Shown in pieces: positions 45,491 to 55,000 of a DNA stretch of 64,000 nucleotides (position 1 is the stretch's first letter; each line of letters begins with the position of its first letter). Made by a program: the position numbers and the translations under genes. Source of the stretch: Marinobacter sp. F3R08 (GTDB lineage Bacteria > Pseudomonadota > Gammaproteobacteria > Pseudomonadales > Oleiphilaceae); contig NZ_JAHKPI010000014.1 in NCBI RefSeq assembly GCF_018860425.1, forward strand, positions 310,001 through 374,000, read 5' to 3'. The notes below the pieces were generated by a model, which was given only the letters and a program-made list of their open reading frames with translations, was not told the origin of the DNA and made no database searches.

Positions 45491-46555
45491 ATGATCCATT
45501 TCCGGAGTGCCGCCCTCAAGACGCTTTTTTTCCCACGCCATCTGAAATGCCTCGCGCTGGCTGTAACGGCGAGTGTGGCCCTGAGCGGCTGTGGTGCGGT
45601 CAATAATATGATCTACAAGACCACCGGGGATGTAATGCAGGGCTTTTCCCGGGATCACACGGTTCCGTTTCTTATGCTCAGTGATGATCTGGCTATGGGG
45701 TGTGCCATGAGCCAGGCAACGGCCCCTCTGTTGATGTCTTTCGGTCGGGTTACCCATGAGCCAGACCAGCTTGCAGTGATGCTTTACCTCTCTGCCGGTG
45801 GCTGCGCTGAAGAGGATGCCAGGCAACATGAGTTGGCTGCCCTTGCTGCCCTGCATGCCGTAAACGGGAATGCCGCACAGGATGCCATGATCCGTCAGAA
45901 GCGAGCATACGCAGTCGCCGCCCGGCGCTATTTTACCGCCTGGCAACATCATAGTGCGCACTACGGCAATCCTGCGGATGGGGAGTGTCCGGACTTTGAT
46001 GACGACCTGGACGAGTTTATCTATATGGCCGGTCTGCTGTCCGGTCTTCAGGCATTGAACGCCCAGATTCAGTCAACCTCATCCATTGGTGTCCCTGCCA
46101 ACCTTGGTTCCATCGCTGCCCGGGCCTCCAGTTGTCTTGAAAATGACAAATGGTGGGGGGCGCCTATGGCCCTGCGGGCAACCGTCTGGGCCATGATCCC
46201 GGGCGCCCAGCCAGAAGGCGAGGATGCGTTCGAGCGGTTGGCTATTGCCGGCAGGCAGGGAGAGGCTGCGGGAGTTCGTTTGCCACATGTATTCCACGCC
46301 ATAGCTGCCCTGAATAAAGGGGACGAGGCGATGGTCCGGCAGGTGATTCGCAAGCACGCGGAGTCTCTTGAGACCACGCCGGCCAATGAGAACTGGCGAT
46401 TTGTGGATGCTATGGCAACGGACATGATCGTTGCAGTGTCTGACCGTCTGTGGGCTGAAAACACGGGGCATCGCACGCCTATGGGCCAGCTTGGCTCCTT
46501 CTGGGACGACCAGTCGGGCAACGTTGAAATCATGGATCTGGATGATCTTCTGTAA
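45491..46555 (+). CDS. TatT-like lipoprotein of a TRAP-type transporter
   Basis: 354-residue lipoprotein with lipobox LSGC (C34) after a rather long N-region. The mature part is alpha-helical: IYKTTGDVMQGF, PFLMLSDDLAMGCAM, LMSFGRVTHEPDQLAVML and later CLENDKWWGAPMALRATVW. The overall look matches the TRAP-associated TatT family, helical-repeat lipoproteins that form trimers beside a binding protein. The gene is 26 bp upstream of the TRAP permease, supporting that partnership. Several cysteines (about six besides C34) may form disulfides. Cargo is unknown. Confidence 0.72.
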   Translation: MIHFRSAALKTLFFPRHLKCLALAVTASVALSGCGAVNNMIYKTTGDVMQGFSRDHTVPFLMLSDDLAMGCAMSQATAPLLMSFGRVTHEPDQLAVMLYLSAGGCAEEDARQHELAALAALHAVNGNAAQDAMIRQKRAYAVAARRYFTAWQHHSAHYGNPADGECPDFDDDLDEFIYMAGLLSGLQALNAQIQSTSSIGVPANLGSIAARASSCLENDKWWGAPMALRATVWAMIPGAQPEGEDAFERLAIAGRQGEAAGVRLPHVFHAIAALNKGDEAMVRQVIRKHAESLETTPANENWRFVDAMATDMIVAVSDRLWAENTGHRTPMGQLGSFWDDQSGNVEIMDLDDLL

Positions 46556-46581
46556 CCACTCCATACCCAGAGTAATCAGTT

Positions 46582-48645
46582 ATGTCGAAGGGCGGTTTTC
46601 AGCGTAGCGGGTTGGAGTGGTTTTCATCGCTGCCTGCCTGTCTGCTTTTGCTGGCGGTGGTTATTTTCTCCACCAGCAGTGACATTCACAATCAGATGCT
46701 GCGCGGAGGCGAAGAGCTCTGGAGCGGCTACTACAAATTGCGAATGGATCCGGTCCAGCCCACGTGTGATCCGAACAGGGATATTGAAGCGGCGGTGGCT
46801 GCCGAGCTGGCAGCCGGCACCGTAGCGGACGACCCCATGGCGGCGTTGCTGGGTACCGAGGAAAAAGACCCGGCCGATGTCCGGCTAGCGATCGAGCGGG
46901 CGGTCGCAGATTGTCGCGCGGCACTGCAGGATTTCGACGACCTCAGAGGTCAGCTGACACCCGGTTTGAAAGTCTATCGGGCCGCCGAGCTGTTCATTGC
47001 CGACCTGATCGCGTTTGGCCTGGAGTCCCAGCGTTTTGTGTTGGTGATCCTGGTTATGTTGTGCGCTGTAACCGCCACGCTGACCCGACATCACATCGCC
47101 ATGCGCGCTATGGAGACCCGGCTGGATTACACCGTCTCCCATACCCTGCAAACCATTGCCAATGCCATGTTGCTGGGTTCAAGCGCGATTTTCCGGCAGT
47201 CCAGTCTGGGCTCAGCCACCGCGGTATCCTCAGAAGAACTGTTGCTGCACAATTTCTGGATTGCAGGCTTCGCTTGCCTGACGCTGGCCAGTCTGTACCG
47301 GTTGTTTCGGGTGCCGGAGGATCTCCGGGGTGGTGGCAGTCTGAACAAGGCCTTGCTGGCCGTACCACTCTATACCGTGATGTGCCTGATATCTGGCAGC
47401 TATTTCGCCCTGATCGGACACGCTTCCGGGATTGGTATCTACCTCGGCAAGATGATGGAGCTGTCCGACATGTTCCTGAACGTAGGGTTATACGTTTGGG
47501 TCGGTATGATGCTCAAGCAGACCCACCTTGCCACCCTGGTGTTCAACGTTTTCCGGCCCTGGCGCATGCCACCGGAAATGCTGGCGGTTGTAGCGGTTCT
47601 GGTTGCTGCCGTGCCGACAGCCTATACCGGTGCTTCTGGTATCTTCGTAATTGCGGCCGGTGCGGTAATTTACACAGAGCTTCGTGCGGCCGGCGCCCGA
47701 CGACACCTGGCCCTGGCAGCTACCGCCATGTCTGGTTCTCTGGGGGTGGTGCTGAGACCTTGCCTGTTAGTGGTTGTGATTGCCTATCTGAACCGGGAAG
47801 TAACCACTGACGAGCTGTTCGGCTGGGGTATCTGGGTGTTCGTGCTGACCGCCACAATGTTCGCGCTTGTGGCTCTGAGTGTGAATCGTCAGGGCCAATT
47901 CAATCTGGCGCCCTCTGCCGAGGCTTTCCCGGCCATGATGCAGGCACTCAAACCATTGATCCCCTATGTGCTGGTCATCGCTGCCGTAGTGTTCTTCTAC
48001 CGCTTGGTTCTGGACGTGGGCATGGATGAATTCTCGGCACCAAGGCTGCTGCCAGTCATCATGCTCGCAATCCTGGTGTATGAGTCTGTCAGTCTGAAGA
48101 ACCGGAGAAGAAAAGCCTCAGGAGACATCAACCATAAGAGATTGGAGTGGAGTCTTCGTAATGCCACCAACGATACGACGGCGGAAATTGGCGCTTTGTT
48201 ATTGTTGCTTGGTCTGTCGGTCAGCATTGGCGGAGTGATCGAGCGGGCTCACCTGATGGAGGCTTTCCCGCAGGCGTTTAACAGTGCCTGGTCAGCCATG
48301 CTGTTAATGGTGGTCATTCTCGTGATCCTGGGCATGATCATGGACGCGTTTGGCGCTGTGATTCTGGTAACCGCCACCGTTGCCACAATTGCATATTCCA
48401 GCGGGATTCATCCGGTCCATTTCTGGATGGTGACACTGGTGGCGTTTGAGCTGGGCTACCTGAGCCCCCCAGTGGCTCTGAACCATCTTCTGACCCGGCA
48501 AGTGGTTGGTGAGGCAGAAGTGCTCGCAGCCCAACAGGAGGCGGGGACGTTCTATCAGCGCCACGAGCGTATCATCATGCCACTCATTGCTATGGGTATT
48601 TCTCTAGTTCTGGTGGCCTTCGTGCCGCTGATATTTTATGCCTGA
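46582..48645 (+). CDS. Fused TRAP transporter permease (DctQ-DctM type)
   Basis: 687-residue inner-membrane protein with about 16 hydrophobic segments, the length of a fused small plus large TRAP permease. An N-terminal helix (about 17-35) is followed by an unusual acidic soluble stretch of about 100 residues (Ala/Asp/Glu-rich, two Cys) before the membrane core resumes near 145. The C-terminal half has TRAP-M features: TAYTGASGIFVIAAGAVIY and GMIMDAFGAVILVTATVAT, and GYLSPPVALNHLL near the end. It would use a Na+ gradient to import an organic acid or amino compound handed over by the AdeT-like protein. Confidence 0.82.
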   Translation: MSKGGFQRSGLEWFSSLPACLLLLAVVIFSTSSDIHNQMLRGGEELWSGYYKLRMDPVQPTCDPNRDIEAAVAAELAAGTVADDPMAALLGTEEKDPADVRLAIERAVADCRAALQDFDDLRGQLTPGLKVYRAAELFIADLIAFGLESQRFVLVILVMLCAVTATLTRHHIAMRAMETRLDYTVSHTLQTIANAMLLGSSAIFRQSSLGSATAVSSEELLLHNFWIAGFACLTLASLYRLFRVPEDLRGGGSLNKALLAVPLYTVMCLISGSYFALIGHASGIGIYLGKMMELSDMFLNVGLYVWVGMMLKQTHLATLVFNVFRPWRMPPEMLAVVAVLVAAVPTAYTGASGIFVIAAGAVIYTELRAAGARRHLALAATAMSGSLGVVLRPCLLVVVIAYLNREVTTDELFGWGIWVFVLTATMFALVALSVNRQGQFNLAPSAEAFPAMMQALKPLIPYVLVIAAVVFFYRLVLDVGMDEFSAPRLLPVIMLAILVYESVSLKNRRRKASGDINHKRLEWSLRNATNDTTAEIGALLLLLGLSVSIGGVIERAHLMEAFPQAFNSAWSAMLLMVVILVILGMIMDAFGAVILVTATVATIAYSSGIHPVHFWMVTLVAFELGYLSPPVALNHLLTRQVVGEAEVLAAQQEAGTFYQRHERIIMPLIAMGISLVLVAFVPLIFYA

Positions 48646-48660
48646 GTCATGTTGACCAGC

Positions 48661-48684
48661 GCGCGCCGTCTAACGACGGCGCGC
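48661..48684. terminator. Perfect 10-bp hairpin between convergent genes
   Basis: gcgcgccgtc (48661-48670) pairs perfectly with gacggcgcgc (48675-48684) across the loop taac, 15 bp after the TRAP permease stop. The stop codon of the opposite-strand DUF2157 gene lies in the loop and its last three Arg codons form one arm. There is no T tract. It probably blocks or pauses transcription from both sides. Confidence 0.5.
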
Positions 48685-49704
48685 AATCAACTCTCTGAGT
48701 GTCACAGGAAGGACGCCTCGCAACTGGTCTGCCAAACGCTGTTCGTTCCGCTGCCATAGTATGCCGAGCCATATGATTCCCAAGCCGATAAAGGTGAGTG
48801 CAATGGGAAACATCAGGCTCTCTTTAAAGACTTCATAAGCGAGATAGCCAAGGTATCCAGCAACCCCCAATCCTCCGAAGACCACAAAGACTCTTCGGCC
48901 CAGAGTGGCACCGGTAAGAATCATTGCAACATTCATCAGACAGTAGAGCAACTTGCTCCATTCGCTGCTGGAACTCGTAAACGACAGCCCCGTCCAGAAT
49001 GCCGTGACACCAAAGATATACAGCCAGAACGAAAAATCACGGCTACTTTTGTTCCGGATGTCTACCCAGAGTGCAAGCAGGGTAATCAGGAGCCCGAACC
49101 ATAGCGACACCAGTCTCCTGAGCTCCCAGGAAACGTACTCCTTGTCGAACAGAAAAGGAGTCAGGTCCATGCTCATATACCAGAGCGTGACGGCCACGGG
49201 CATAACCAGAAACGGTAGCCGGTAGCGCCAAAGCATGATTGCGCCTGCCACCAGCGTGGCCAGTTCCATGAACAGCCAGCTCCAGTCAATAAAGCGATGG
49301 TAGTCACGGTATTCATGGTCGTCCGACCACCAGCCCATACCGGCCTGAAAGCCGAAGACGGCCAGGGGAGTGAGTACGACAACGAAGGTGGCAGTAATTC
49401 CCGCTGGAATCTTCAGATCCATGCGGTGTAGAAACACTTCGGTCAGCCATAGCCCTGCACCGGCGTATATCACGGCGATCAGGAGTAAACCCCACCCGCC
49501 AAACAATTCCCAGGACAGGGTCATGAACAGACTCATGGCGCCGATGGCAATCAGGCCACCCAGATAATAGAGAATGTGGGTAAATCGAAAGGATGGTGTC
49601 TGTTGACCATGTTCTGAAAACAGTGCCCAAAGCTGATCGGCCTGCTCTTTGGTTATGATTTCGTCTCTGGTGGCCTGATCAAGAACACTGCGTTTGAGCT
49701 CCAT
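48670..49704 (-). CDS. DUF2157 membrane protein
   Basis: 344-residue protein: a soluble N-terminal stretch MELKRSVLDQATRDEIITKEQADQL typical of DUF2157, then about ten hydrophobic segments. Function unknown. ATG 49704 lies 2 bp after the stop of the upstream 92-aa gene (TGATCATG), suggesting translational reinitiation; GTG 49722 is a possible earlier start that would overlap it. It ends inside a perfect hairpin shared with the convergent TRAP permease gene. Confidence 0.75.
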   Translation of the reverse strand: MELKRSVLDQATRDEIITKEQADQLWALFSEHGQQTPSFRFTHILYYLGGLIAIGAMSLFMTLSWELFGGWGLLLIAVIYAGAGLWLTEVFLHRMDLKIPAGITATFVVVLTPLAVFGFQAGMGWWSDDHEYRDYHRFIDWSWLFMELATLVAGAIMLWRYRLPFLVMPVAVTLWYMSMDLTPFLFDKEYVSWELRRLVSLWFGLLITLLALWVDIRNKSSRDFSFWLYIFGVTAFWTGLSFTSSSSEWSKLLYCLMNVAMILTGATLGRRVFVVFGGLGVAGYLGYLAYEVFKESLMFPIALTFIGLGIIWLGILWQRNEQRLADQLRGVLPVTLRELIARRR

Positions 49705-49706
49705 GA

Positions 49707-49985
49707 TCAGCGATTGCCCCACATTTTCGAGACGGCTGCATCAGAGCCCAGCGTTCCGACGATCACTGAGACGCTCCCGATGCCAAGGAACACAAGTACC
49801 GGAATCAGGGCGCCGACTTTTCCGGTATACGCCATCGCGATGGCTGATACCGTTGCCAGAAAGAGGAACAGAACACCCACCACGTTCAGGATGGTCCGGT
49901 GTGAATCCTTGTAGTTGGGTCCGACGTTCCCCGACTCCAGTGGCCGGAGGATAAAAGAGAAAAGCTGTCGCAGGCGCTGTTTCAT
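49707..49985 (-). CDS. Small membrane protein, 92 aa
   Basis: 92-residue protein with two hydrophobic segments (about 34-53 and 57-77) and a basic N-terminus (MKQRLRQLFSFILRP). The start at 49985 has AAGGAAA at good spacing; an upstream in-frame ATG at 50018 lacks one. It is linked to the DUF2157 gene with almost no gap, so the two may act together in the membrane. No family recognised. Confidence 0.72.
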   Translation of the reverse strand: MKQRLRQLFSFILRPLESGNVGPNYKDSHRTILNVVGVLFLFLATVSAIAMAYTGKVGALIPVLVFLGIGSVSVIVGTLGSDAAVSKMWGNR

Positions 49986-50024
49986 GAAGCCGTTTCCTTG
50001 ATTATGTTGCGCTATCATACAAAA

Positions 50025-50052
50025 AAAGCGCCGTGCTTTCGCAGGGCGCTTT
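50025..50052 (-). terminator. Intrinsic terminator of pckA
   Basis: AAAGCGCC (50025-50032) pairs with GGCGCTTT (50045-50052), and on the minus strand the stem runs straight into seven T residues (50027-50021). It lies 20 bp after the pckA stop and is the clearest intrinsic terminator of the minus strand here. Confidence 0.85.
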
Positions 50053-50071
50053 CTGATAGACCGATGCTGGA

Positions 50072-51607
50072 TCAGCTCAGTTTCGGGCCGGCTTCAACAA
50101 TCGAATCTGCCACGTCAAACTTCTTGAAGTTCTCGACGAACTGGGCGATCAGTTCCTGAGCCTTGCCGTCGTAATAATCCGGGCTTACCCAGGTGTTCCG
50201 GGGGTTCAGCAGCTCGGTATCTACGCCCGGAACGTGCTTGGGCACATCCAGGTTCAAGGTTGGCAGGTGCTCGGTTTCCACGTCATCCAGATCACCGTTC
50301 TGGATTCCGGCGATGATGGCCCGGGTGGTCGGAATGCTGAATCGCTGTCCTTCACCGTAGGGACCACCGGTCCAGCCGGTGTTTACCAGGAAGACCTTGC
50401 TGCCAAACTCATCCATTCGCTTCATAAGAAGTTCGGCATAGACGCCGGCCGGACGGGGGAAGAAGGGCGCACCGAAGCAAGTGGAGAACGTGGACTTCAG
50501 TTTTGATGAGGAGCCCATTTCCGTGGAGCCCACCAGCGCGGTGTAGCCGCTCAGGAAGTGGTAAGCAGCGCCTTCACGGCTCAGGATGGACACGGGCGGC
50601 AGAACGCCGGTCATGTCACAGGTCAGAAATACAATGTGAGACGGCTCACCAGCCCGGTTCTCAATGACGCGCTTTTCCACATGCTCAAGCGGGTAGGCGC
50701 AGCGGGAATTTTCGGTCAGAGAGACATCGGTGTAATCCGGTTCGCGGGTCTCCGGGTCGATCATCACGTTTTCGACGATGGCGCCAAAGCGTATAGCGTC
50801 CCAGATGATCGGCTCGTTTTTCTTGGACAGATCAATGCACTTGGCGTAGCAACCGCCCTCGATATTGAATACGGTGCCGGGGCCCCAGCCATGCTCATCA
50901 TCGCCGATCAGGAAGCGATGTGGATCCGCGGAGAGCGTGGTTTTGCCGGTGCCGGACAGGCCGAAGAACAGGCAGGTCTCGCCATCTTCACCGACGTTGG
51001 CGGAGCAGTGCATGGGCAGCACGTCTTTTTCCGGCAACAGGAAGTTCTGGACTGAGAACATCGCCTTCTTCATTTCGCCGGCGTAATGCATGCCTGCCAG
51101 CAGAACTTTGCGCTTGGCAAAGTTGATCATCACGCAGCCATTGCTGTTGGTGCCGTCACGCTCTGGCACGCACTCAAAGTTTGCAGCGTTCAGAATTTGC
51201 CATTCCTGCTTGTCAGCCGGGTTGTAGCTGTCCGGGCGAATAAACAGATTGCGGCCGAAGAGATTCTGCCAGGCGGTTTCGGTGGTCATTTTAACCGGCA
51301 GATAATGTTCCGGGTCGGAACCCACATGAACATGAGACACAAACTGGTCTTTTTCGGCGATGTAGGCTTCAACACGGTCCCAGAGAGCGTCGAACTTTTC
51401 GGCGTCGAAAGGACGGTTGATCGGCCCCCAGTGGATATCGTCCGAGGTGCTTGGCTCCTCGATGATATAGCGGTCCATGGGTGACCGGCCTGTGCGGTCG
51501 CCGGTTCTTACTACCAGGGAACCGTTGGAAGCCAGCTGGCCTTCTTCACGTGCCAGCGCCAACTCGACCAGTTGTGCTGTACTCAGATCACAATAAGTGT
51601 TGCTCAC
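50072..51607 (-). CDS. pckA: Phosphoenolpyruvate carboxykinase (ATP)
   Basis: 511-residue gluconeogenic enzyme: oxaloacetate plus ATP to phosphoenolpyruvate, CO2 and ADP. The ATP-type signature is [16 protein letters not shown] near 214-226, with [22 protein letters not shown] following. [13 protein letters not shown] and [11 protein letters not shown] are further landmarks. The start is GTG at 51607 with GAGG before it. It ends at a strong terminator and is followed by the small membrane pair. Monocistronic. Confidence 0.96.
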   Translation of the reverse strand: MSNTYCDLSTAQLVELALAREEGQLASNGSLVVRTGDRTGRSPMDRYIIEEPSTSDDIHWGPINRPFDAEKFDALWDRVEAYIAEKDQFVSHVHVGSDPEHYLPVKMTTETAWQNLFGRNLFIRPDSYNPADKQEWQILNAANFECVPERDGTNSNGCVMINFAKRKVLLAGMHYAGEMKKAMFSVQNFLLPEKDVLPMHCSANVGEDGETCLFFGLSGTGKTTLSADPHRFLIGDDEHGWGPGTVFNIEGGCYAKCIDLSKKNEPIIWDAIRFGAIVENVMIDPETREPDYTDVSLTENSRCAYPLEHVEKRVIENRAGEPSHIVFLTCDMTGVLPPVSILSREGAAYHFLSGYTALVGSTEMGSSSKLKSTFSTCFGAPFFPRPAGVYAELLMKRMDEFGSKVFLVNTGWTGGPYGEGQRFSIPTTRAIIAGIQNGDLDDVETEHLPTLNLDVPKHVPGVDTELLNPRNTWVSPDYYDGKAQELIAQFVENFKKFDVADSIVEAGPKLS

Positions 51608-51779
51608 TTCGACCTCGCCCTCGGGATGTCTTAGTGATTGCCCAGCCCGCCCCCCATTATTGACGGAAATCTGAGCAATCGGGTCAATTCAGGCGCGCTA
51701 TTATGCCAGAGACGCCGGTAAAAAACGACTGCCCGGGAAGCCTTGTTGTCAGGGACTTCCCGGCGAATCAAACAGGCCT

Positions 51780-52634
51780 CTAGTGTAACGTGTGGCCGGT
51801 GAAAAGATGATCAATATCATTTCTATCGAAGCGATAGTGTGCGTGACAGAACTGGCAATCCATCTCGATGGAGCCCTGTTCGTCCAGAATGCTGTAGCAT
51901 TCTTCCTGACCTATGGCTTCCAGTGCACCGAGGGTGCGCTCCCGGGAGCAACTGCAACGGAAAGCGACGGGTTCTGCGTCGAACAACCGAACCGTTTCTT
52001 CATGGAACAGACGGTGAAGCAAGGTTTCACTGTCGAGCTCGAGCAATTCAGCGGCTGCCACTGTCCGGGCCAGGTGGTTTACCCGCTCCCAGAGATCGTC
52101 GTCTTCCTCTGTTGCACCCGGCAGGCGTTGGAGCATGAGCCCTGCGGCGCCATTTTCATCGGCAAAGAGAAACAGGCTGGTGGGAATCTGTTCCGAGCGG
52201 TCAAAGTATTCCTCAAGGCATCCGCCAAGCGTCTCCTGTTCCCGCGGCACCACGCCCTGATAGCGATTGCCACGGTTCGGCGTAATAGTAATGGCCATTC
52301 GCCCCTCGCCGAGTAAATCATGGAAGTTGTCTTCGCTGACCGCCTGTTCATCAAAGCGCGCCAGACCACGGATATGCCTGTCGTGGCTGCATTCGGCCAT
52401 CAAGGTGCGCAATGGACCTTCGCCCTGGGCCTGGATCGAAAGAGTGCCCTCAAACTTGAGAGTGCTGCTCATCAGAATGCTGGAGACCAGCGCCTCTCCC
52501 AGGAGTTCCCGGACGGTGTCCGGATAGGGAGCCTGGCTGCCGATTTTCTGATAGCTCTCGCCGAGTTGCACCCAGGCTCCCCGCACCTGGCTGTGTTCAA
52601 AAATAAAGCGCTGGAACTGGTCGCGGGATGCCAT
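51780..52634 (-). CDS. hslO: Redox-regulated chaperone Hsp33
   Basis: 284-residue cytoplasmic holdase switched on by oxidation. The C-terminal zinc-redox centre is intact: CSC at 227-229 (CxC) and CQFC at 260-263 (CxxC). The N-terminal part has FIFEHSQVRGAWVQL and LGEGRMAITITPNRGNRYQG, and GGCLEEYFDRSEQIPT. The hslR gene lies upstream on the same strand with a 64-bp gap, the usual heat-shock pairing, so control by RpoH is plausible. Confidence 0.95.
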   Translation of the reverse strand: MASRDQFQRFIFEHSQVRGAWVQLGESYQKIGSQAPYPDTVRELLGEALVSSILMSSTLKFEGTLSIQAQGEGPLRTLMAECSHDRHIRGLARFDEQAVSEDNFHDLLGEGRMAITITPNRGNRYQGVVPREQETLGGCLEEYFDRSEQIPTSLFLFADENGAAGLMLQRLPGATEEDDDLWERVNHLARTVAAAELLELDSETLLHRLFHEETVRLFDAEPVAFRCSCSRERTLGALEAIGQEECYSILDEQGSIEMDCQFCHAHYRFDRNDIDHLFTGHTLH

Positions 52635-52698
52635 GTTGTGTCTCCTGAATGCTGGATGCCTGTCGTTGCACGTTGGCTATGGGCAGGGTGTAAAGAGT

Positions 52699-53106
52699 TT
52701 AGAGGCCGTTTTGATCGCGGAAGCGCTGAATATCTCTCCGGTCTTTCTTGGAGGGACGTCTGGCCGGAGGAAGCTGTGCTGCCTGCATGGTTTTTCGCTG
52801 CCAGGCCATTTCCTCGCGTTTCTTGGCGCTGTCTTCGGTTTCGTGATAGAGCTTCTGGGCCTCGGGCGCACCACGGCGACGGTCACTGATGTCATCAACA
52901 ATAACGACCTTTTCCTGCCAGCCCAGGCGCAACGTAAGCTTTGCGCCTGCCTCCACAAGCCTGCCGGGCTTGCAGCGCTGATTGTTGTAATGAACCTTGC
53001 CACCCTCAATTGCTTCCTTTGCCAGGGAGCGGGTCTTGTAGAAGCGGGCGGCCCAGAGCCATTTATCGAGTCTTATACGTTGGTCGTCAGCGGTTGATGC
53101 CGTCAT
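52699..53106 (-). CDS. hslR: Heat-shock S4-domain protein HslR (Hsp15)
   Basis: 135-residue RNA-binding protein that recycles stalled 50S subunits with attached nascent chains. The S4 domain is RLDKWLWAARFYKTRSLAKE and INGGKV-like IEGGKVHYNNQRCKPG, followed by a basic C-terminal tail (RRPSKKDRRDIQRFRDQNGL region). It lies between the YrfG-like phosphatase and hslO, as in the yrfG-hslR-hslO order of enterobacteria. Confidence 0.92.
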   Translation of the reverse strand: MTASTADDQRIRLDKWLWAARFYKTRSLAKEAIEGGKVHYNNQRCKPGRLVEAGAKLTLRLGWQEKVVIVDDISDRRRGAPEAQKLYHETEDSAKKREEMAWQRKTMQAAQLPPARRPSKKDRRDIQRFRDQNGL

Positions 53107-53147
53107 GTCTCCTCACCTGATGGGCTAGTGGGCCAATTATACCTCTG

Positions 53148-53837
53148 TCATCGACCGGATGGCAGGGGCGACCGTTGGCGAAGGGAGGGCAAAACTTCGT
53201 CGAAGTGGTGGATGCTGGGAATTTCCGGGTGCTGTTGTCGGGCATCTTGCTGACTGTCCGGTGCAAGCACGGCAAGGCACTGGGCAATACCGGCGGCAAT
53301 AGCGCTTTCGAGTACCGGAAAGCTGTCATCAACCATTAAAGTCTTGCGCGCATCGTAGGGCGACATTTTTTGTAGATCGTGCCAGAACGACGGATCTTCC
53401 TTGGGCTTGCCCAATTGATGGCTGGAGACGATAGCGTCCACCCGTGAGGCGAGGCCGGTGCGTTGAAGCTTCAGGGCCAGGGGGTCTGGGTGGCAGTTGG
53501 TGACGATTACTGATTGGAGCCCTGAGCTCCGGAGCGCGTCCAGAAAGTCTTCCACATGGGGCCTGTAACCGATTCGGTCACCTACTTCTGCTTTCAGGCC
53601 CGTGATGTCCAGGGATAGCCGCTCGCTCCAATAGTCAGTGCAATACCAGTTCAGTGAACCGCGCTCGGCCATGATCATTGTAATCAGCTGGTCTTTCGCT
53701 TCCTGAGGATGAAGGTTGTAGCGCTCGGCATAGCGCGCTGGCAGATGTTCGAGCCAGAAGTGGTTGTCAAAATGCAGATCCAGCAGTGTCCCATCCATAT
53801 CCAGGAACACAGTATTCAGGGATGACCAGTCAACCAT
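53148..53837 (-). CDS. yrfG: HAD phosphatase, YrfG-like (GMP/IMP nucleotidase)
   Basis: 229-residue HAD-superfamily phosphatase. Motif I is FLDMDGTLLD (D13, D15), motif II is in VIVTNCHPDP, Lys is in QLGKPKEDPSFW and motif III is in TLMVDDSFPVLESA. E. coli YrfG is a purine nucleotidase preferring GMP and IMP; substrate preference here is inferred from position beside hslR-hslO and overall similarity. It is 41 bp upstream of hslR on the same strand. Confidence 0.85.
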   Translation of the reverse strand: MVDWSSLNTVFLDMDGTLLDLHFDNHFWLEHLPARYAERYNLHPQEAKDQLITMIMAERGSLNWYCTDYWSERLSLDITGLKAEVGDRIGYRPHVEDFLDALRSSGLQSVIVTNCHPDPLALKLQRTGLASRVDAIVSSHQLGKPKEDPSFWHDLQKMSPYDARKTLMVDDSFPVLESAIAAGIAQCLAVLAPDSQQDARQQHPEIPSIHHFDEVLPSLRQRSPLPSGR

Positions 53838-53846
53838 AGAAAGAAA

Positions 53847-53872
53847 CAGCCTGAGGAGTTTTCGTCAGGCTG
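53847..53872 (-). terminator. Hairpin upstream of the YrfG-like gene
   Basis: cagcctga (53847-53854) pairs with tcaggctg (53865-53872). On the minus strand the stem is followed by TTTCTTTCT, so it may terminate the mutM transcript. It lies about 175 bp after the mutM stop, leaving an unexplained stretch between. Confidence 0.5.
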
Positions 53873-54047
53873 CCGGAGTTTGGGCGCAAGGGCAAGCGGT
53901 GAAAATACGGAGTCTTGCCCTCTGGAAGGATCAGTTGTCGCTTTGCTCAACCTTTTCAGGCTTTTTGCCGATGCGGGTGCAGCGAGACAGCGCACGTAAG
54001 GTTGCCCTGGCCGGGGCGGGCGAATAAACAGTGGATCGATGGCATCT

Positions 54048-54860
54048 TCAGCGTTGGCATCGCGGGCAATAGACCGTCGAGCGATTGTTCATCCGGATTT
54101 CCTTCAGGGGATTTTCGCATTCTTTACAGGCCTCACTGCCTCGACCGTAAACCAGAAGGGATTGGGCAAAATAACCCGGCTTGCCATCGCTGTTCACGAA
54201 ATCTCGCAGGGTGGTTCCGCCCATCAGTATGGCGGCACTGAGGGTTTCACGGATGGCGTCTGCCAGCCTGTGGTAGCGATCGAGACTGATCCGTCCGGCT
54301 TTACGGCGAGGGTGAATGCCTGATTTGAACAGGGCTTCGTTGGCGTAGATGTTGCCAACGCCGACAACTACCTGACTGTCCATGATGAAAGATTTTACCG
54401 GGGTGTTTTTACCCCGGGACAGCCGGAAAAGCAGCGCGCCATTGAACTCGGGGGCCAGAGGCTCTGGTCCGAGATGGCTGATCAAGGGGTGGTCAGCGGC
54501 AGAATCGGCCCACAGCCAGCAGCCAAACCGGCGGGGGTCGTTGAACCGCAGAATGACACCGGACTGTAACGCCAGATCAATATGATCATGAGTCATTGGT
54601 GGCGTGTTGTCGGTGATAATGCGCAGACTTCCGGACATGCCAAGGTGAACAATCACAGAACCCTGATCCATGTTCAGGAACAAGTACTTGGCTCGTCGGT
54701 CTATACTTCTGATGACCTGACCTTCCAGCTTTTCGCCCAGATCCGCCGGAACCGGCCAGCGTAAGCCGGCATTGCGGACAGTCACTCGGGCAACGGTTGC
54801 GCCTTCACAATGGGGGGCGATGCCGCGGCGGGTGGTCTCTACTTCAGGCAGTTCGGGCAC
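54048..54860 (-). CDS. mutM: Formamidopyrimidine-DNA glycosylase MutM
   Basis: 270-residue base-excision-repair enzyme that removes 8-oxoguanine and Fapy lesions and nicks the strand. Catalytic P2 and E3 follow the initiator in [13 protein letters not shown], and K near 58 is in RRAKYLF. The C-terminal zinc finger has CKEC and CPRC. The start is GTG at 54860 with GGAG 9 nt before it; Pro2 must be the second residue, which fixes the start. Divergent from the desaturase gene. Confidence 0.96.
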   Translation of the reverse strand: MPELPEVETTRRGIAPHCEGATVARVTVRNAGLRWPVPADLGEKLEGQVIRSIDRRAKYLFLNMDQGSVIVHLGMSGSLRIITDNTPPMTHDHIDLALQSGVILRFNDPRRFGCWLWADSAADHPLISHLGPEPLAPEFNGALLFRLSRGKNTPVKSFIMDSQVVVGVGNIYANEALFKSGIHPRRKAGRISLDRYHRLADAIRETLSAAILMGGTTLRDFVNSDGKPGYFAQSLLVYGRGSEACKECENPLKEIRMNNRSTVYCPRCQR

Positions 54861-55000
54861 AGGTGGTTATCTCCGGCGTAAACCATTTAAGTGTAAACAG
54901 TAACAAATTTGCATCCAAATACTGTTGTTGAGGCTTACAGCTGTACGCTAAAGTTGGAATGTTGGCTTTGTGCCAAAGTTTGGGATTTTGAGGATTTTCT

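Noticed and set aside
53931..54047. Frame continuing after the mutM stop (ending KKPEKVEQSDN)
   Set aside because: It is in frame with mutM beyond the TGA and looks protein-like, but there is no start codon with a ribosome-binding site, and the mutM zinc finger is complete before the stop. A readthrough extension or a small gene is not supported.
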